64,000 nt of DNA, from positions 13,385,708 to 13,449,707 of the forward strand of contig OX387609.1 of the NCBI GenBank assembly GCA_947568835.1. Reading direction: 5' to 3'. The stretch is from Protonemura montana (taxonomy: Eukaryota; Arthropoda; Insecta; Plecoptera; Nemouridae). Position 1 is the first letter of the stretch. Each line of letters begins with the position of its first letter. Made by a program: the position numbers and the translations under genes. The notes beneath the pieces were generated by a model. That model did not search any database. It saw only the letters and a program-made list of their open reading frames with translations, and was not told where the DNA came from. This document shows, one piece after another, positions 1 through 10,053 of the stretch.

Positions 1-1425
1 TCTTCGTCCCGCCTCCAGCAGTCGCCCCGCCCCCAGCTGCCGCTGCTGCCGCCGCCGCGTGCTTCTGCGCAATGTGAGTCTGATAGTGCTTGGCAAGGTG
101 CGCCTTCTGACGGAACGACTTGCCGCAAAGCGAACAAGCGAACGGCTTCTCGCCGGTGTGCGTACGGATGTGCACGTTCACCGAGTACTTGTCCTTGAAG
201 CCCTTGCTACATATGGTGCAATGGTGCAACGAACGTTCCTTGCGTGCGGCCCCGCCCACTGCCACAGCCGGCGCATGCGTCAACGCCTTGATCACGCCCT
301 TCGCGCGACTTGCCTTCTTGCGCGCGGCGGGACTGGGCGTGGCTACCGCCTCCTGAGGCGGGGCGAACGAAGCGGTGGGCGGATCCAGACAGAACCGGCC
401 CGCAGATTCGGCAACTTCGCGTGCTATTCGCTTCAGCGTTTCGTAGTCGCCGGGCGACGAGGCAGCGTCGAGGGTAGACAACAGAGGATCGGGCGGAGCC
501 TCCCCGAACAACGCCCCTTCCAAGGGAACCAGCGTCGCATCGTCCTTCTTCTGTGAAGGCGCGTACCGTGACAGACCTTGAAGTGCACTGCGCAAGAGCG
601 AGTCGTCGGTCGCCGCGTCAGCGTTGTGGTTCTTCCACTCGGTGTTGTTATTGTTGTTATTGTTGTTATTGGTGTGGCTGTTGTTATTGTTGCTGTACGC
701 GTCCTTGGTCGCGTACCCGCTGTCGTCGAATGCTGTAGCGTAGTCCGGCTTATCGCCGCCGAGCGCTGTGAGGCTGGCGTCGAAGTTTTCTTGGTAATGT
801 TCGCCGGTCGGTATGATGCTCAGGATCGAGTCGAGGTCCAGCGTGGCTTGCCCCGTCGGCTGGTTATCATCTTTACCTCCACCTCGGTACCACGTCGCGG
901 TCGAGTGGTCCCCGTTCAGCACGGTCAGAGTGTATATGGCACCGTCTGTGTCAGCAATCGTATCACCACGATGTCCGCCCAGCAAATCGCCATCCTGCGT
1001 CCAGCAAAACTTGTTCAGATCCTCCAGGATCTCAGACTCGATCCTGACTGTCTCCTTGTCACACGACGACGCCCAGAAAGCGTGCTCGACAAAGTTGCCC
1101 GAGTCGTCCGTGGGTAGCGCCACCAGGTTGTTGTTCTGCTCGTCGACGAGCTTGTAGGAGTGTGGCAACTCGGAGGACGTGGGGGAGGGGTTCGGTGGGG
1201 TGGGGGTGTCGATGAAGATGCCCATCGACTTGAGAGTGCGGTTCAGACTCAGCTGACCGTCGACTCCCGCGTCGGGGGAGACGACGAAGTCGAAGAAGTC
1301 CGTCTTGGAGAGCTCCTCGGGAGCACCGCGGTGGTACGCGTCCGCCATGTCCATGGCAGCGTCACAAGATGGCGGCACAAGATGGCGTGCGCACGTCAGC
1401 GGCCTCTGCGTCGTCCTGGCGACGC
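1..1425 (-). CDS. C2H2 zinc-finger transcription factor, large exon, 3' end off the window
   Basis: On the minus strand one frame stays open from an ATG at 1354 to the window edge (451 codons). Two classical C2H2 fingers sit near the C-terminal side, joined by a TGEKPF linker: finger 1 has Cys379, Cys382, His395 and His399, and finger 2 has Cys407, Cys410, His423 and His427. The protein is therefore most likely a nuclear DNA-binding factor. The N-terminal 370 residues are acidic and low in motifs, with an Asn-rich run near residues 220-240 encoded by an AAC/AAT microsatellite. After finger 2 comes an Ala/Gly-rich run that leaves the window. The start is favoured by a strong Kozak context (G at -3, G at +4). 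A pyrimidine-rich stretch ending in CAG places a likely splice acceptor at 1426, so 1355-1425 would be 5' UTR. GC and codon use are much richer than the neighbouring DNA. I do not recognise the orthologue. The plus-strand ORFs here are antisense shadows. Confidence 0.8.
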
Positions 1426-1493
1426 CTGGAAGAAAAGGAACGAAATAGAGTTAAGTTTCTGCTCGAACACAAACGAAAATGACAGAAATACAG

Positions 1494-2048
1494 GACAGGA
1501 GCAGCCAACACAGTGTGTCAAAGTGACAAGGCTAAGCGGTGGCCGGTTCTTGGTGCTGTTGGACAAGAGCAGCCAACACAGTGTGTCAAAGGGACAAGGC
1601 TAAGCGGTGGCCGGTCCTTGGTGCTGTTGGACAGGAGCAGCCAACACAGTGTGTCAAAGTGACAAGACTAAGTGGTGGCCGGCACTTGGTACTGTTGGAC
1701 AGGAGAAGCCAACACAGTGTGTCAAAGGGACAAGGCTAAGCGGTAGCCGGTCCTTGGTGCTGTTGGACAGGAGCAGCCAACACAGTGTGTCAAAGTGACA
1801 AGGCTAAGCGGTGGCTGGTCCTTGGTGCTGTTGGACAGGAGCAGCCAACACAGTGTGTCAAAGTGACAAGGCTAAGCGGTGACCGGTCCTTGGTGCTGTT
1901 GGACAGGAGCAGCCAACACAGTGTGTCAAAGTGACAAGGCTATGCAATGGCCGGTACTTGGTGCTGTTAGACAGGAGCAGCCAACACAGTGTGTCAAAGT
2001 GACAAGGCTAAGCGGTGACCGGTCCTTGGTGCTGTTGGACAGGAGCAG
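1494..2048 (+). repeat. Satellite, 68-bp unit, about 8 copies
   Basis: Head-to-tail copies of a 68-bp unit whose core reads CAGCCAACACAGTGTGTCAA followed by GTGACAAGGCTAAGCGG. Copies differ by a few substitutions. The same unit forms a 43-copy array in the opposite orientation at 29.06-31.99 kb. It lies just upstream of the zinc-finger exon, probably inside an intron of that gene. Open frames across it are by-products of the unit. Confidence 0.95.
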
Positions 2049-3574
2049 GCTGTGTGCTGACATCATGCTCACGTGGTCACACACACGCTAACTTCAACTT
2101 TTGGGCAAAACCCGCAAGTTTTTTTCTTTTATTGCTTTGGGTTTTCCCGTGTTAACGACCAGGATTATCTACCGCAGTGGCGTAGGTGCTAGGCTCACGT
2201 TGCTGGCAGATTTCACTTCTCGCAGTCCAAGTTGCAGGTGCCATGCGTCAGTTGCCTCGACCCAGTCACAGAGCGGGTAAAACCCCGTCTCAAAGACTAC
2301 CATAGTCTTGTCGGCAGGATTATTGGCTCAATAATTGAAGTAATAAGCAGCCAACAGCAAACAAGTGGATTGTTCACATTTAACGCTCGATGCAAATCAA
2401 CCCAAGTCAAATTTATCTGCACAAAGCAGGGACAAAGCGTAAAATCCATGTATTTGGAGGTCAAGTTTTTACCACCATGGTACCAACCCCCGGATATCTG
2501 GAAACACAATCTCTGATTGGCTGATTATTGTGAAGAAAGGTGGCTTATGAAGTATACAAATTATCAGTAAATCACAGAAGACTATTCGTGATTTTCAGAG
2601 GTTTCGCCACTGACAGCAGCTCGTCACTTTAATCAGCTTCCTGGTTCCGTTTTGCGTAAAGTGGGTGCTGCGATTTGGAGATCTAGAGCACCCGGGGCAC
2701 CAGAGAGAGACAGATAGACAGACATATCAGGGAGTTAGACAGAGACAGAAATACATCGCCAGTTATGGGAAGAAAGGGAATAAAAGAACAGGAGACTTGA
2801 GAGCGGATGCGGCGGGGGCTTTCTGACGACCCGTTCAGAGACTAATGGCGTGTGCCGAGCAATGACTTGCTAGGTCGCTATGGTAACCAGCGCTAACCGT
2901 GGTTTAATTGGCTCTGTTTGCTGGATCTTATAAAGATTGAAATCTGAGGAATCCGGCAGGCCGAGGCTTAGCGTTGCGCATTCTGATTCAACTATTCTAG
3001 CACAGTTCAGAGGCCATTAAGACCAAAAAAAAACATAAGCATGTCAAATAATTCTTAATTAGAACTGTTCTCAAGTAAAAAAACGAGACCCGATTTCGAA
3101 AGCAAACCAGATCTCTGATATTTTCTATTCGTTTTGAGCTCCTTCTTCTCAGTTTCGCTTTCCGGACGAGGAGTATTCCTCTCATTGCATTCTTGCCCAG
3201 CTCCTTTTATCCAGATATTTCACCGGAAACTTTTGACCCAGCGATCCTAGCTGAACAAAGTCGAGTTTCAGGAACGAAAAGCCCAAAATGTAACTAAAAG
3301 TTACTGGAAAAAATCGAACGCGACCAAATGCAAGTCGCTTGTGTCGCTAACGTCGCTTGTGTCGCTCCACTTTGGTAACAAAATGCAGATATTGTTCCTC
3401 ATGAGCTGACGTCGTCAGCTACTGCGGTGAAATCCAGTGACATGGCGATTTGTGACCGACCACAAAGCGGACAAACTCGCCGGTTTCTCCAAAATAACGG
3501 TGTATGCAGCTAAATCTTTCGATTCAGTCCTGATTGGGCATGGTATGATAATCTAATGGTAATTAAAGCCTAAC
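2049..3574. other. No recognisable gene; AT-rich single-copy-looking DNA
   Basis: I see no convincing coding frame, RNA gene or repeat family here. A short GACA/GATA-like purine stretch lies near 2702-2750, and a duplicated GTCGCTTGTGTCGCT phrase near 3330-3365. It may be intronic to the zinc-finger gene. Confidence 0.4.
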
Positions 3575-3642
3575 AGGGCGCCAAAGGTAAGCCCGGTGCC
3601 GGCAGGTCGTAGCCTTATCCTGGCCACCGCTTAGCCTTGTTC
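3575..3642 (-). repeat. Fragment bridging the 5S-SINE 3' half and the 68-bp satellite
   Basis: The stretch CGGTGCCGGCA...GTAGCCT matches the minus strand of the 5S SINE (CGGTGCCGGCACGTAGCCTA). It continues directly into TGGCCACCGCTTAGCCTTGT, which is the 68-bp satellite sequence. It is a single degenerate copy. Confidence 0.5.
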
Positions 3643-3675
3643 GTTTTAAAAGAATGAGGCAGTTTAAAATATAAC

Positions 3676-3992
3676 CTTCTCCAGTGTTTCCAGCACGCCA
3701 AACCGTTCGGTGGTCAACCATCCAATACCTGACTCAGCGTAGTGTTGCTTAACTATCTTCCCTCCAGCCTCTCTCCCGAACAGAACTGGTCATGTGTATG
3801 ATGGTCACCCATCCAATACCTGACTCAGCGTAGTGTTAAGCTTAACTATCATCCCTCCAGCCTCTCTCCCGAACAGAACTGGTCATGTGTATGATGGTCA
3901 CCCATCCAATACCTGACTCAGCGTAGTGTTAAGCTTAACTATCATCCCTCCAGCCTCTCTCCCGAACAGAACTGGTCATGTGTATGATGGTC
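3676..3992 (-). mobile_element. 5S-derived SINE, tandem internal units (first half, interrupted by a LINE)
   Basis: Reverse-oriented SINE starting with a head remnant (TGTTTCCAGCACGCC) and about three internal 91-bp units, each with the 5S-like CACCCATCCAATACCTGAC and CAGAACTGGTCATGTGTATG. It ends abruptly at a LINE junction near 3992 and resumes near 5607. Confidence 0.8.
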
Positions 3993-5474
3993 AACCGTCC
4001 AGAAGAGAAAATCGTCAACATTGGAGTGCCTCAGGGCTGTACCCTCTCGCCCCTTCTCTTTATACTGCTCACAAACTCTTTGCCTAGTTTCCTAAAGACT
4101 GAAAAACTAACCATGTACGCGGATGATATTTCGCAAGTGATCAGCGCGCCCAATGATATCTCCAAGATTGCCACCCAGGCGGCGGAGGCCATGGCCTGCC
4201 ACAGCATGGATTCAAAACTTTTCCTAAACGCCAAGAAAACTAAGTTCATGCACTTCCGAGCGTCAAGGAAAAAATTTAACAGCAGCCCTTTAATTATGCT
4301 CTCAGGTAAATCGATCGAAGAAACAAAAGAAGTGAAGCTCCTGGGCATTAAGTTGACAAAGAACCTTGACTGGGAAAGCCATGTAAACCACATTGCACCA
4401 AAAATAGCATCTGGTCTCTTTCTCCTACGGAGGCTAATGAAAACCACCACCCTGTCAGCCGTTAGGATGGTATACTCGAAAATGGAGTACGGAATACCTC
4501 TGTGGGGGCACGCATCACACGCTATCAGAATTTTTAAACTTCAAAAAAAGGCAATTCGCATCATGGCAAGGGCCAGCAACGATCCATGCTCCGAAATATT
4601 TTATAAAGACAGCTGTCGGCCGCTGTTTCGTCGCTTTAACGTTCTCCTGCTACCTAGTTTGTACATATATGACTGCATTGTTTTTATCCTCAATAACAAA
4701 GCATTGACCCCCGGAAGATCGCATCGCCACGAAACCAGGCATACACTAGGATTAATTTGAGTTTGCCACTTTCTGGGCTGCTTGTACCAACCTAGAAAAC
4801 ATGACACCATGATGCTACTGTTAACTATCCGATTTAAAAGCAACAAAATAATGTTTTTCTTTGGTTGAAACATTTAATAATTTCAGGAAAACAAAATATT
4901 TAATGAAAAACAATAAATGTTTATCAAACAAAGTTAAAATTAATATATTTTGGATTACTTTTAACTTTTATCAGGTTTTGGCAGGAAACCAAGCTTGCAA
5001 ACTGCTTTTTGGCAGCCATTGCTAGAATCCGCTAGTGTACGGTAGGTATTTAGCAGAAGTCATTAGGACTTTTAGTTTTGCATTTAAGTTCTTATTTTTC
5101 AATAGAATTAATTTCACGTAAATAAACTGATAAATCCACAAAGAATTTAAGTGCATGATGCATTGTTTGGTCATAATGTTCTGGTTAATTTCAAACTCCC
5201 CGGTGAAGACTGGCTTTATTTTGCATTCTAAAGTTGGCAATGTGAAGTCAGAGTCCACCAGGTTGTGGCAAGGTAAGGCTAACACAACTGTAAAGCAAGC
5301 TACGAGCTCCCTAAACACCACCTAAATATCTTAACCAAAGGAACAATTTACTCTGGCTGCAAACTTTTTAATGCACTTTCTGAGCTGCTTAAAAACTGTG
5401 TTAATTTTAAAACTAAACTCAAGGCCTTTTTATTGGAAAACTGTTTTTTACTCCCTCGACGAATTTTATCTTAA
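3978..5474 (+). pseudogene. LINE reverse transcriptase, 5'-truncated and split by a MITE
   Basis: The frame encodes the second half of a non-LTR retrotransposon reverse transcriptase. The GVPQGCTLSPLLF block and the catalytic MYADD box are present, followed by the thumb and C-terminal region with LQKKAIRIM and DSCRPLF, as in Jockey/CR1-like elements. The finger and palm blocks before GVPQG, and any endonuclease domain, are missing. The apparent first ATG lies in flanking SINE sequence. The frame stops after residue 260 only because a 547-bp MITE is inserted at 4744-5290. Beyond it the same frame resumes and runs through YSGCKLFNALSELL, a typical LINE C-terminus, to a stop at 5472-5474. A non-functional relic. 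The exact clade is uncertain. Confidence 0.85.
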
Positions 5475-5606
5475 ATGTAAGCAATTATAACACTGATCTC
5501 TCTGTATTTTTTAATTAAATAATGACTGTTTAAATATCAATATGTATTGATCAAAATCGACAATAAACTTACTATTACTACTATTACTATTACTAATACC
5601 TGACTT
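3993..5606 (+). mobile_element. 5'-truncated non-LTR retrotransposon (LINE) inserted in a SINE array
   Basis: The copy begins near 3993 within an internal SINE unit and ends with AATAAA-like sequence and an (ATTACT)n tail at about 5571-5600. SINE sequence resumes immediately after, at AATACCTGACTTAGCG. A microsatellite tail and 5' truncation are expected of LINE insertion. No clear target duplication is visible, and about 8 bp of the interrupted SINE unit appears lost. Confidence 0.75.
4744..5290 (+). mobile_element. 547-bp TA-flanked MITE, copy 1 (inside LINE)
   Basis: Begins CACTAGGATT and ends AACACAACTG, flanked by TA at 4742-4743 and 5291-5292. Deleting the element with one TA rejoins the LINE frame exactly (His-Lys-Ala-Ser-Tyr), which fixes both boundaries. 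The termini are only weakly inverted (CACTAGGATT versus CAGTTGTGTT). TA duplication suggests Tc1/mariner-type mobilisation. It carries no transposase. Confidence 0.85.
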
Positions 5607-5935
5607 AGCGAAGTGTTGCTTAACTATCATGCCTCCAACCTCTCTCCCGAACAGAACTGGTCATGTGTATAATGATCACCCATCCAATACCTGACTCAGC
5701 GCAGTGTTTCTTAACTTTTATCCCTCCAACCTCTCTCCCGAACAGAACTGGTCATGTCTATGATGATCACCCATCCAATACCTGACTCAGCGCAGTGTTG
5801 CTTAACTATCATCCCTCCAACCTCTCTCCCGAACAGAACTAGTCATGTCTATGATGATCACCCATCCAACACCCGACCCAGCGCAGTGTTGCTTAACTTC
5901 GGTGATCTAGCAAGGACCAGTTTTTCCAACATGAC
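5607..5935 (-). mobile_element. 5S-derived SINE, tandem units (second half) with 5' head
   Basis: Continuation of the array at 3676-3992: about three 91-bp units and then the reverse of the SINE head, with CTTCGGTGATCT (5S box A side) and TTTTTCCAACATGACAAG at 5898-5933. Confidence 0.8.
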
Positions 5936-6617
5936 AAGTCGAACAAGAAAAGACAAAGACTAGGGACAAGTAGCACGACGTCATCGATGGACAATAAAGC
6001 GTCGCTAGGCGAGGATAACGTTCAACATCTCCATTGTGACACCAGCTTCTTGCTTTCAAAGAAGACAATACAAGACTAGAGGTAAGTCAACTAGCTTAGC
6101 TCGGATCCAAGAAGAAATCCTGCTTTAAAATTACCTTTTCACCCATCCAACGGGATTCCAGGCTCTAAATTTACTAAATTAGTTTTTTTAACCAACATAA
6201 ATAAGAAGCGCTTGCGGCGTTGGTCGAATTGGATTCAAGCGAATGCAGGCCAAGACTCATTTGACGTACCACGCCGAGGCTTCAAACTCAGCTATCTTTT
6301 AACGTTAGATCCAAGACCAGAAGCAAACTGGTGCAAGGATGGGTGCAAGGATGGGTGCAAGGCTGGGTGTTTCAGAGATGTAATTACTGGTCGCGTTGCC
6401 CGTCAAAAGGAAACGGTCGCTGTGATAATTTGGACGCCTGACGATAAATAAGTTGACCATTAATCAGATCTTTTAATTGAGTTGTAGCACGCGACGACCG
6501 GTCGACAGGATCCAGTCTTCGTTTTCTTTCTGTTTCACTTAAATCCGTTACCTTTCATCTTCTTGGAGGAGTTTCATTCTTTTCGAGCTTTTATGTGATT
6601 TGGGTGAATATTGTTTA
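5936..6617. other. No recognisable gene
   Basis: Nothing firm. A short tandem of GGATGGGTGCAA lies near 6335-6368. One 79-codon frame covers it but has no family resemblance. Confidence 0.35.
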
Positions 6618-7392
6618 TAATGCATGTTAAACGCATATGAAACGCATATGAAATGCGTGTTAAACGCATGTTAAACGCATGTTAAACGCATGTTAAGCGC
6701 ATGTTAAACGCATGTTAAGCGCATGTTAAACGCATGTTAAGCGCATGTTAAACGCGTGTTAAACGCGTGTTAAACGCATGTTAAACGCATGTTAAACGCA
6801 TGCTAAACGCATGTTAAACGCATGTTAAACGCATGTTAAACGCATGTTAAACGCATGCTAAACGCATGTTAAGCGCATGTTAAGCGCATGTTAAACGCAT
6901 GTTAAGCGCATGTTAAACGCATGTTAAACGCATGTTAAACGCATGCTAAACGCATGTTAAGCGCATGTTAAGCGCATGTTAAACGCATGTTAAACGCATA
7001 TGAAACGCATGTTAAACGCATGCTAAACGCATGTTAAACTCACGTTAAACGCATGTGAAACGCATGTTAAACGCATGTTAAACGCATGTCAAACGCATGT
7101 TAAACTCACGTTAAACGCATGTTAAACGCATGTTAAACGCATGTTAAACGCATGTTAAACGCATGTTAAACGCATGTTAAACTCACGTTAAACGCATGTT
7201 AAACGCATGTTAAACGCATGTTAAACGCATGTTAAACGCATGTTAAACTCACGTTAAACGCATGTTAAACGCATGTTAAACACATGTTAAACGCATGTTA
7301 AGCGCATGTTAAACGCATGTTAAACTCACGTTAAACGCATGTTAAACGCATGTAAAACGCATGTGAAACGCATGTAAAACGCATGATAACGC
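6618..7392 (+). repeat. Satellite, 11-bp unit GCATGTTAAAC, about 70 copies
   Basis: Uninterrupted 11-bp units with few variants (GCATGTTAAGC, TCACGTTAAAC, GCATGCTAAAC). The TCACGTTAAAC variant recurs at intervals between 7039 and 7340, suggesting block duplication within the array. Confidence 0.97.
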
Positions 7393-7706
7393 ATTCAGCA
7401 AACAGTGAATTACTCAAGCTAAATGACACCAGACCTAGATTTGCACAAACTTCAATAACCATGTGGATATTTAACTAAACAAGCCCAAGTTTTCATCTCA
7501 CAGGAAGTGGTTTACTGGACCATCTTCAGCTAAACTAAGGGAGAGTTTTTCAGTTTAATATTAAGCTTGTTTAGCTTTGTAATTACTTAAATTAATCGAA
7601 TGTCACGAGCGAGATATTTCCACTTGTCAAACCGTGGCTTCCTGATGAAGATTGCAGAGTTTGATAACACGATGGCAAGGGAAGACCACAAACCTAACGG
7701 TTCGGT
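7393..7706. other. Short unassigned stretch
   Basis: AT-rich sequence with no coding frame or repeat that I recognise. Confidence 0.3.
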
Positions 7707-7806
7707 GTGTTCATCATCAACCTTATCATCACCCACTCATTCACCGACGCCATAAGACCAGTGCCACACGGCTCGTTGTCAAAACAATGCGTCGTTAAAC
7801 CTAATA
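7707..7806 (+). mobile_element. 5S-SINE 3' tail fragment
   Basis: Contains TTCATCATCA, CACTCATTCACCGACGCCAT, AGACCAGTGCCACACGG and GCGTCGTTAAAC, the conserved 3' domain shared with the full SINE at 14448-14890. The head is absent. Confidence 0.8.
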
Positions 7807-8682
7807 TTCATCAAAGGCACGTCAATCTGATTATAAATTTGCGCCTGGTAAAATATTGCTACGTGCTTGCAGAGATTGGGGCAGGTCGGGTCGGGTTCGG
7901 GTCGGTTCGGGCCGTGTGCGGGCCTGCGCACCGGATATTGCATGGCGACGTCCTCTCGGTGCAAACCTGTCCCCGCGACCCAGGACCGGTCCGTCGGCCC
8001 AAAACGAGGATGACGCCAGCGAGAACAGACCGGCTTTCAGTGCGTGGCGACAGAGAGCCTTCGTATGGCATGGAGTGGGCAACTCATGACAGATATTCTT
8101 GAGCGTCTTGTCTTTGATTATTAAGTCAAAGTGATTATTCAGCTGTCGGAACTTTGCTGGAAATCTGTGGAAATGTTCGTCAATTTGGACTGCTCATAAA
8201 TTTCCATGTGAAAGGCAAAGCAAAGAAAATATTTCGCTAAATCGTAGCTTTTTATATGGCGTCTTGGGTCTTTAGTTTTAGAAAACGATGAATTGGATGA
8301 GTGACAGGTGGGTGTAGAGTTACCAAAATTGAATTAAAATGGTTCTTAACGATCATAATGAGTGATTGGGGTAACAGTCGAATACTTTTCACTTCATGTT
8401 CACAACCTCAATTTCAACCCCAGCCGAGCTTTTGTTTGAAAGTGAATATAAAAGTAATTTTGCCAGCAATTGTAACTTAAATCTCGACTCATTTATTGAG
8501 CTAACTCATCAGAGTTCCCATTGTAATTATTATTCATACAATTAAATAAGTTAAATTCAAAGTAACCTACGCTAATCTTAGCACAAGCGCCATTATTTGA
8601 GATCACATTACTGTGGAAAGCATCGTTTAGTCAGAGGTGAATTCCGCAACCAAGCTCAGAGTTGGCCTCTCTCTGCGGTACG
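7807..8682. other. Unassigned, GC-rich start then AT-rich
   Basis: 7870-8090 is GC-rich, with overlapping open frames on both strands and a GGGTCGGGTTC phrase. None resembles a family. One copy of the dispersed CCACTC...GTAC motif lies on the minus strand at 8042-8090. Confidence 0.3.
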
Positions 8683-8753
8683 ATGGCTCTCTCTCAAACA
8701 GCAGTGCAGGTTCATGCTGGCGGCTCGCGCTACACCGGTTTAGTTAAGGAAAG
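8683..8753 (+). CDS. Candidate first coding exon, 24 codons, perfect 5' splice site
   Basis: An ATG in strong context (A at -3, G at +4) opens a 71-nt frame ending AAAG, followed directly by GTAAGT at 8754, a consensus donor. It would encode 23 residues plus a split Arg or Ser codon, with Gln, Gly and basic residues (MALSQTAVQV at the start). I do not recognise the protein and found no matching second exon. It lies in non-repetitive DNA. A chance combination is possible. Confidence 0.3.
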
Positions 8754-9033
8754 GTAAGTTGGTGGGTGGTGGGTAACTGGTGCGTGAATCCCCCGCTTGG
8801 GGCGCTGCGACTAGGACTCTTATAGTACGCCCCAAAGTATCGAAGACATCAAATTCTACATCATCTAGCAGCAAGTCTTTATCAAAGCAAGCTTAGAATG
8901 CAATGTAAACACATTTCAAACATGACAGCTGTCAGAATTGATTGATTATTGGTGTTTAACGACGCACTTTTCTGACATCTGGCCATGCGGCACTGGTCTA
9001 ATAGCGTCGGTGAATGAGTGGATGATAATGAGG

Positions 9034-9434
9034 ATTCAATTCAATTTAATAATTATGTTTTGATTTCCATTTCTTTAAATCCAGACAAAAAAATAACACT
9101 CTTGGCACATGGTAAATGTAAATGAGCATGGAAACAAGTCAACATTTATTAGGTCTTAAAATTCTAGATAATAGCTAAACAATATTCGCATTTACAATCC
9201 TTAGCTGATTCAAATTCTTCTATTGTGTAAAAACCATGATTTAATAAAAGACAGTTTTGTCATTGTTTTAAAAACTGACCTTTTGATGTTGTACCTTTTA
9301 ATTTTTACTGGTAGTTTGTTAAAAATCTTTGCTCCTACGCATTTTGGTGTATTTTCTGTAATTTTGAATCTTGTTCTTGGCTGTCGGTAATTTTACCCTC
9401 CTCTTAGATTAAAATCGTGAATGTGTTTGTTTTG
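9034..9434 (-). pseudogene. LINE 3' end (ORF2 C-terminus and 3' UTR) inside the SINE
   Basis: On the minus strand the frame reads PRTRFKITENTP, then GAKIFNKLPVKIK and a stop near 9208. This is the usual non-LTR ORF2 C-terminus (aromatic-Asn-x-Leu-Pro). A stop breaks the frame before the NYRQPRTRF stretch. The 3' UTR ends in an AATTGAATTGAAT tail at about 9036. The insertion site is the GAT-rich linker of the SINE, with GATGATAATGA and GATGATGATGA on either side. Confidence 0.65.
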
Positions 9435-9765
9435 ATGATGATGAACTTAACCTAGCCTAGAAGGGAGGAGGGGAAACACGGTGCCGGCATGTAGCCTACT
9501 CCTGTCGAAGAGCACTAAGGGACCACCGGCTTAACGTTCCTTCCGAAGGACGGTACAACGCGAACAACAGGATTCCTTCACAAATCCATGCTGTCGAGAG
9601 GTTGATAAGCAAGGCGAGTGAAGTTGCTGTACTAACTTTCATCCCTCCAACCTCTCTCCCAAACAGAACTGGTCATGTGTATGATAATCACCCATCCAAC
9701 ACCTGATCCAGTGCAGTGTTACTTAACTTTCATCCCACCAACCTCTCTCTCAAACAGAACTGGTC

Positions 9766-10047
9766 ATGTGTATGATGGTCACGTGTATGATGGTCATGTG
9801 TATGATGGTCATGTGTATGATGGTCATGTGTATGACGGTCATGTGTATGATGGTAATGTGTATGATGGTCATGTGTATGATGGTCACGTGTATGATGGTC
9901 ATCCATCCAATACCTGACCCAGCGCTGTGTTGCTTAACTTTCATCCCTCCAACCTCTCTCCCGAACAGAACTGGTCATGTGTATGATGGTCACGTGTATG
10001 ATGGTCATGTGTATGATGGTCATGTGTATGATGGTCATGTGTATGAT
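9766..10047 (+). repeat. 15-bp satellite grown from a SINE segment
   Basis: Unit TGTATGATGGTCATG repeated about nine times at 9766-9900 and about five times at 9982-10047, separated by ordinary SINE sequence. The unit is the reverse-strand SINE phrase GGTCATGTGTATGATGGTCA tandemly reduplicated. Confidence 0.93.
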
Positions 10048-10053
10048 TTATAA

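Larger units (their letters stand above)
8937..10053 (-). mobile_element. 5S-SINE, reverse, interrupted by a LINE and expanded internally
   Basis: Reads backwards from the 3' tail (8937-9033: GTTTAACGACGCAC, GCACTGGTCTAATAGCGTCG), is interrupted at 9034-9434, then resumes at GATGATGATGAACTTAACC through the middle domain (9435-9640) into about two 91-bp units. The final unit is replaced by a 15-bp array. The 5S head end is missing or lost in the 15-bp repeats near 10050. Confidence 0.8.

Noticed and set aside
59..1157. Plus-strand ORFs of 165, 179 and 114 codons at the left edge
   Set aside because: They are antisense to a 451-codon minus-strand frame that encodes clear C2H2 zinc fingers.
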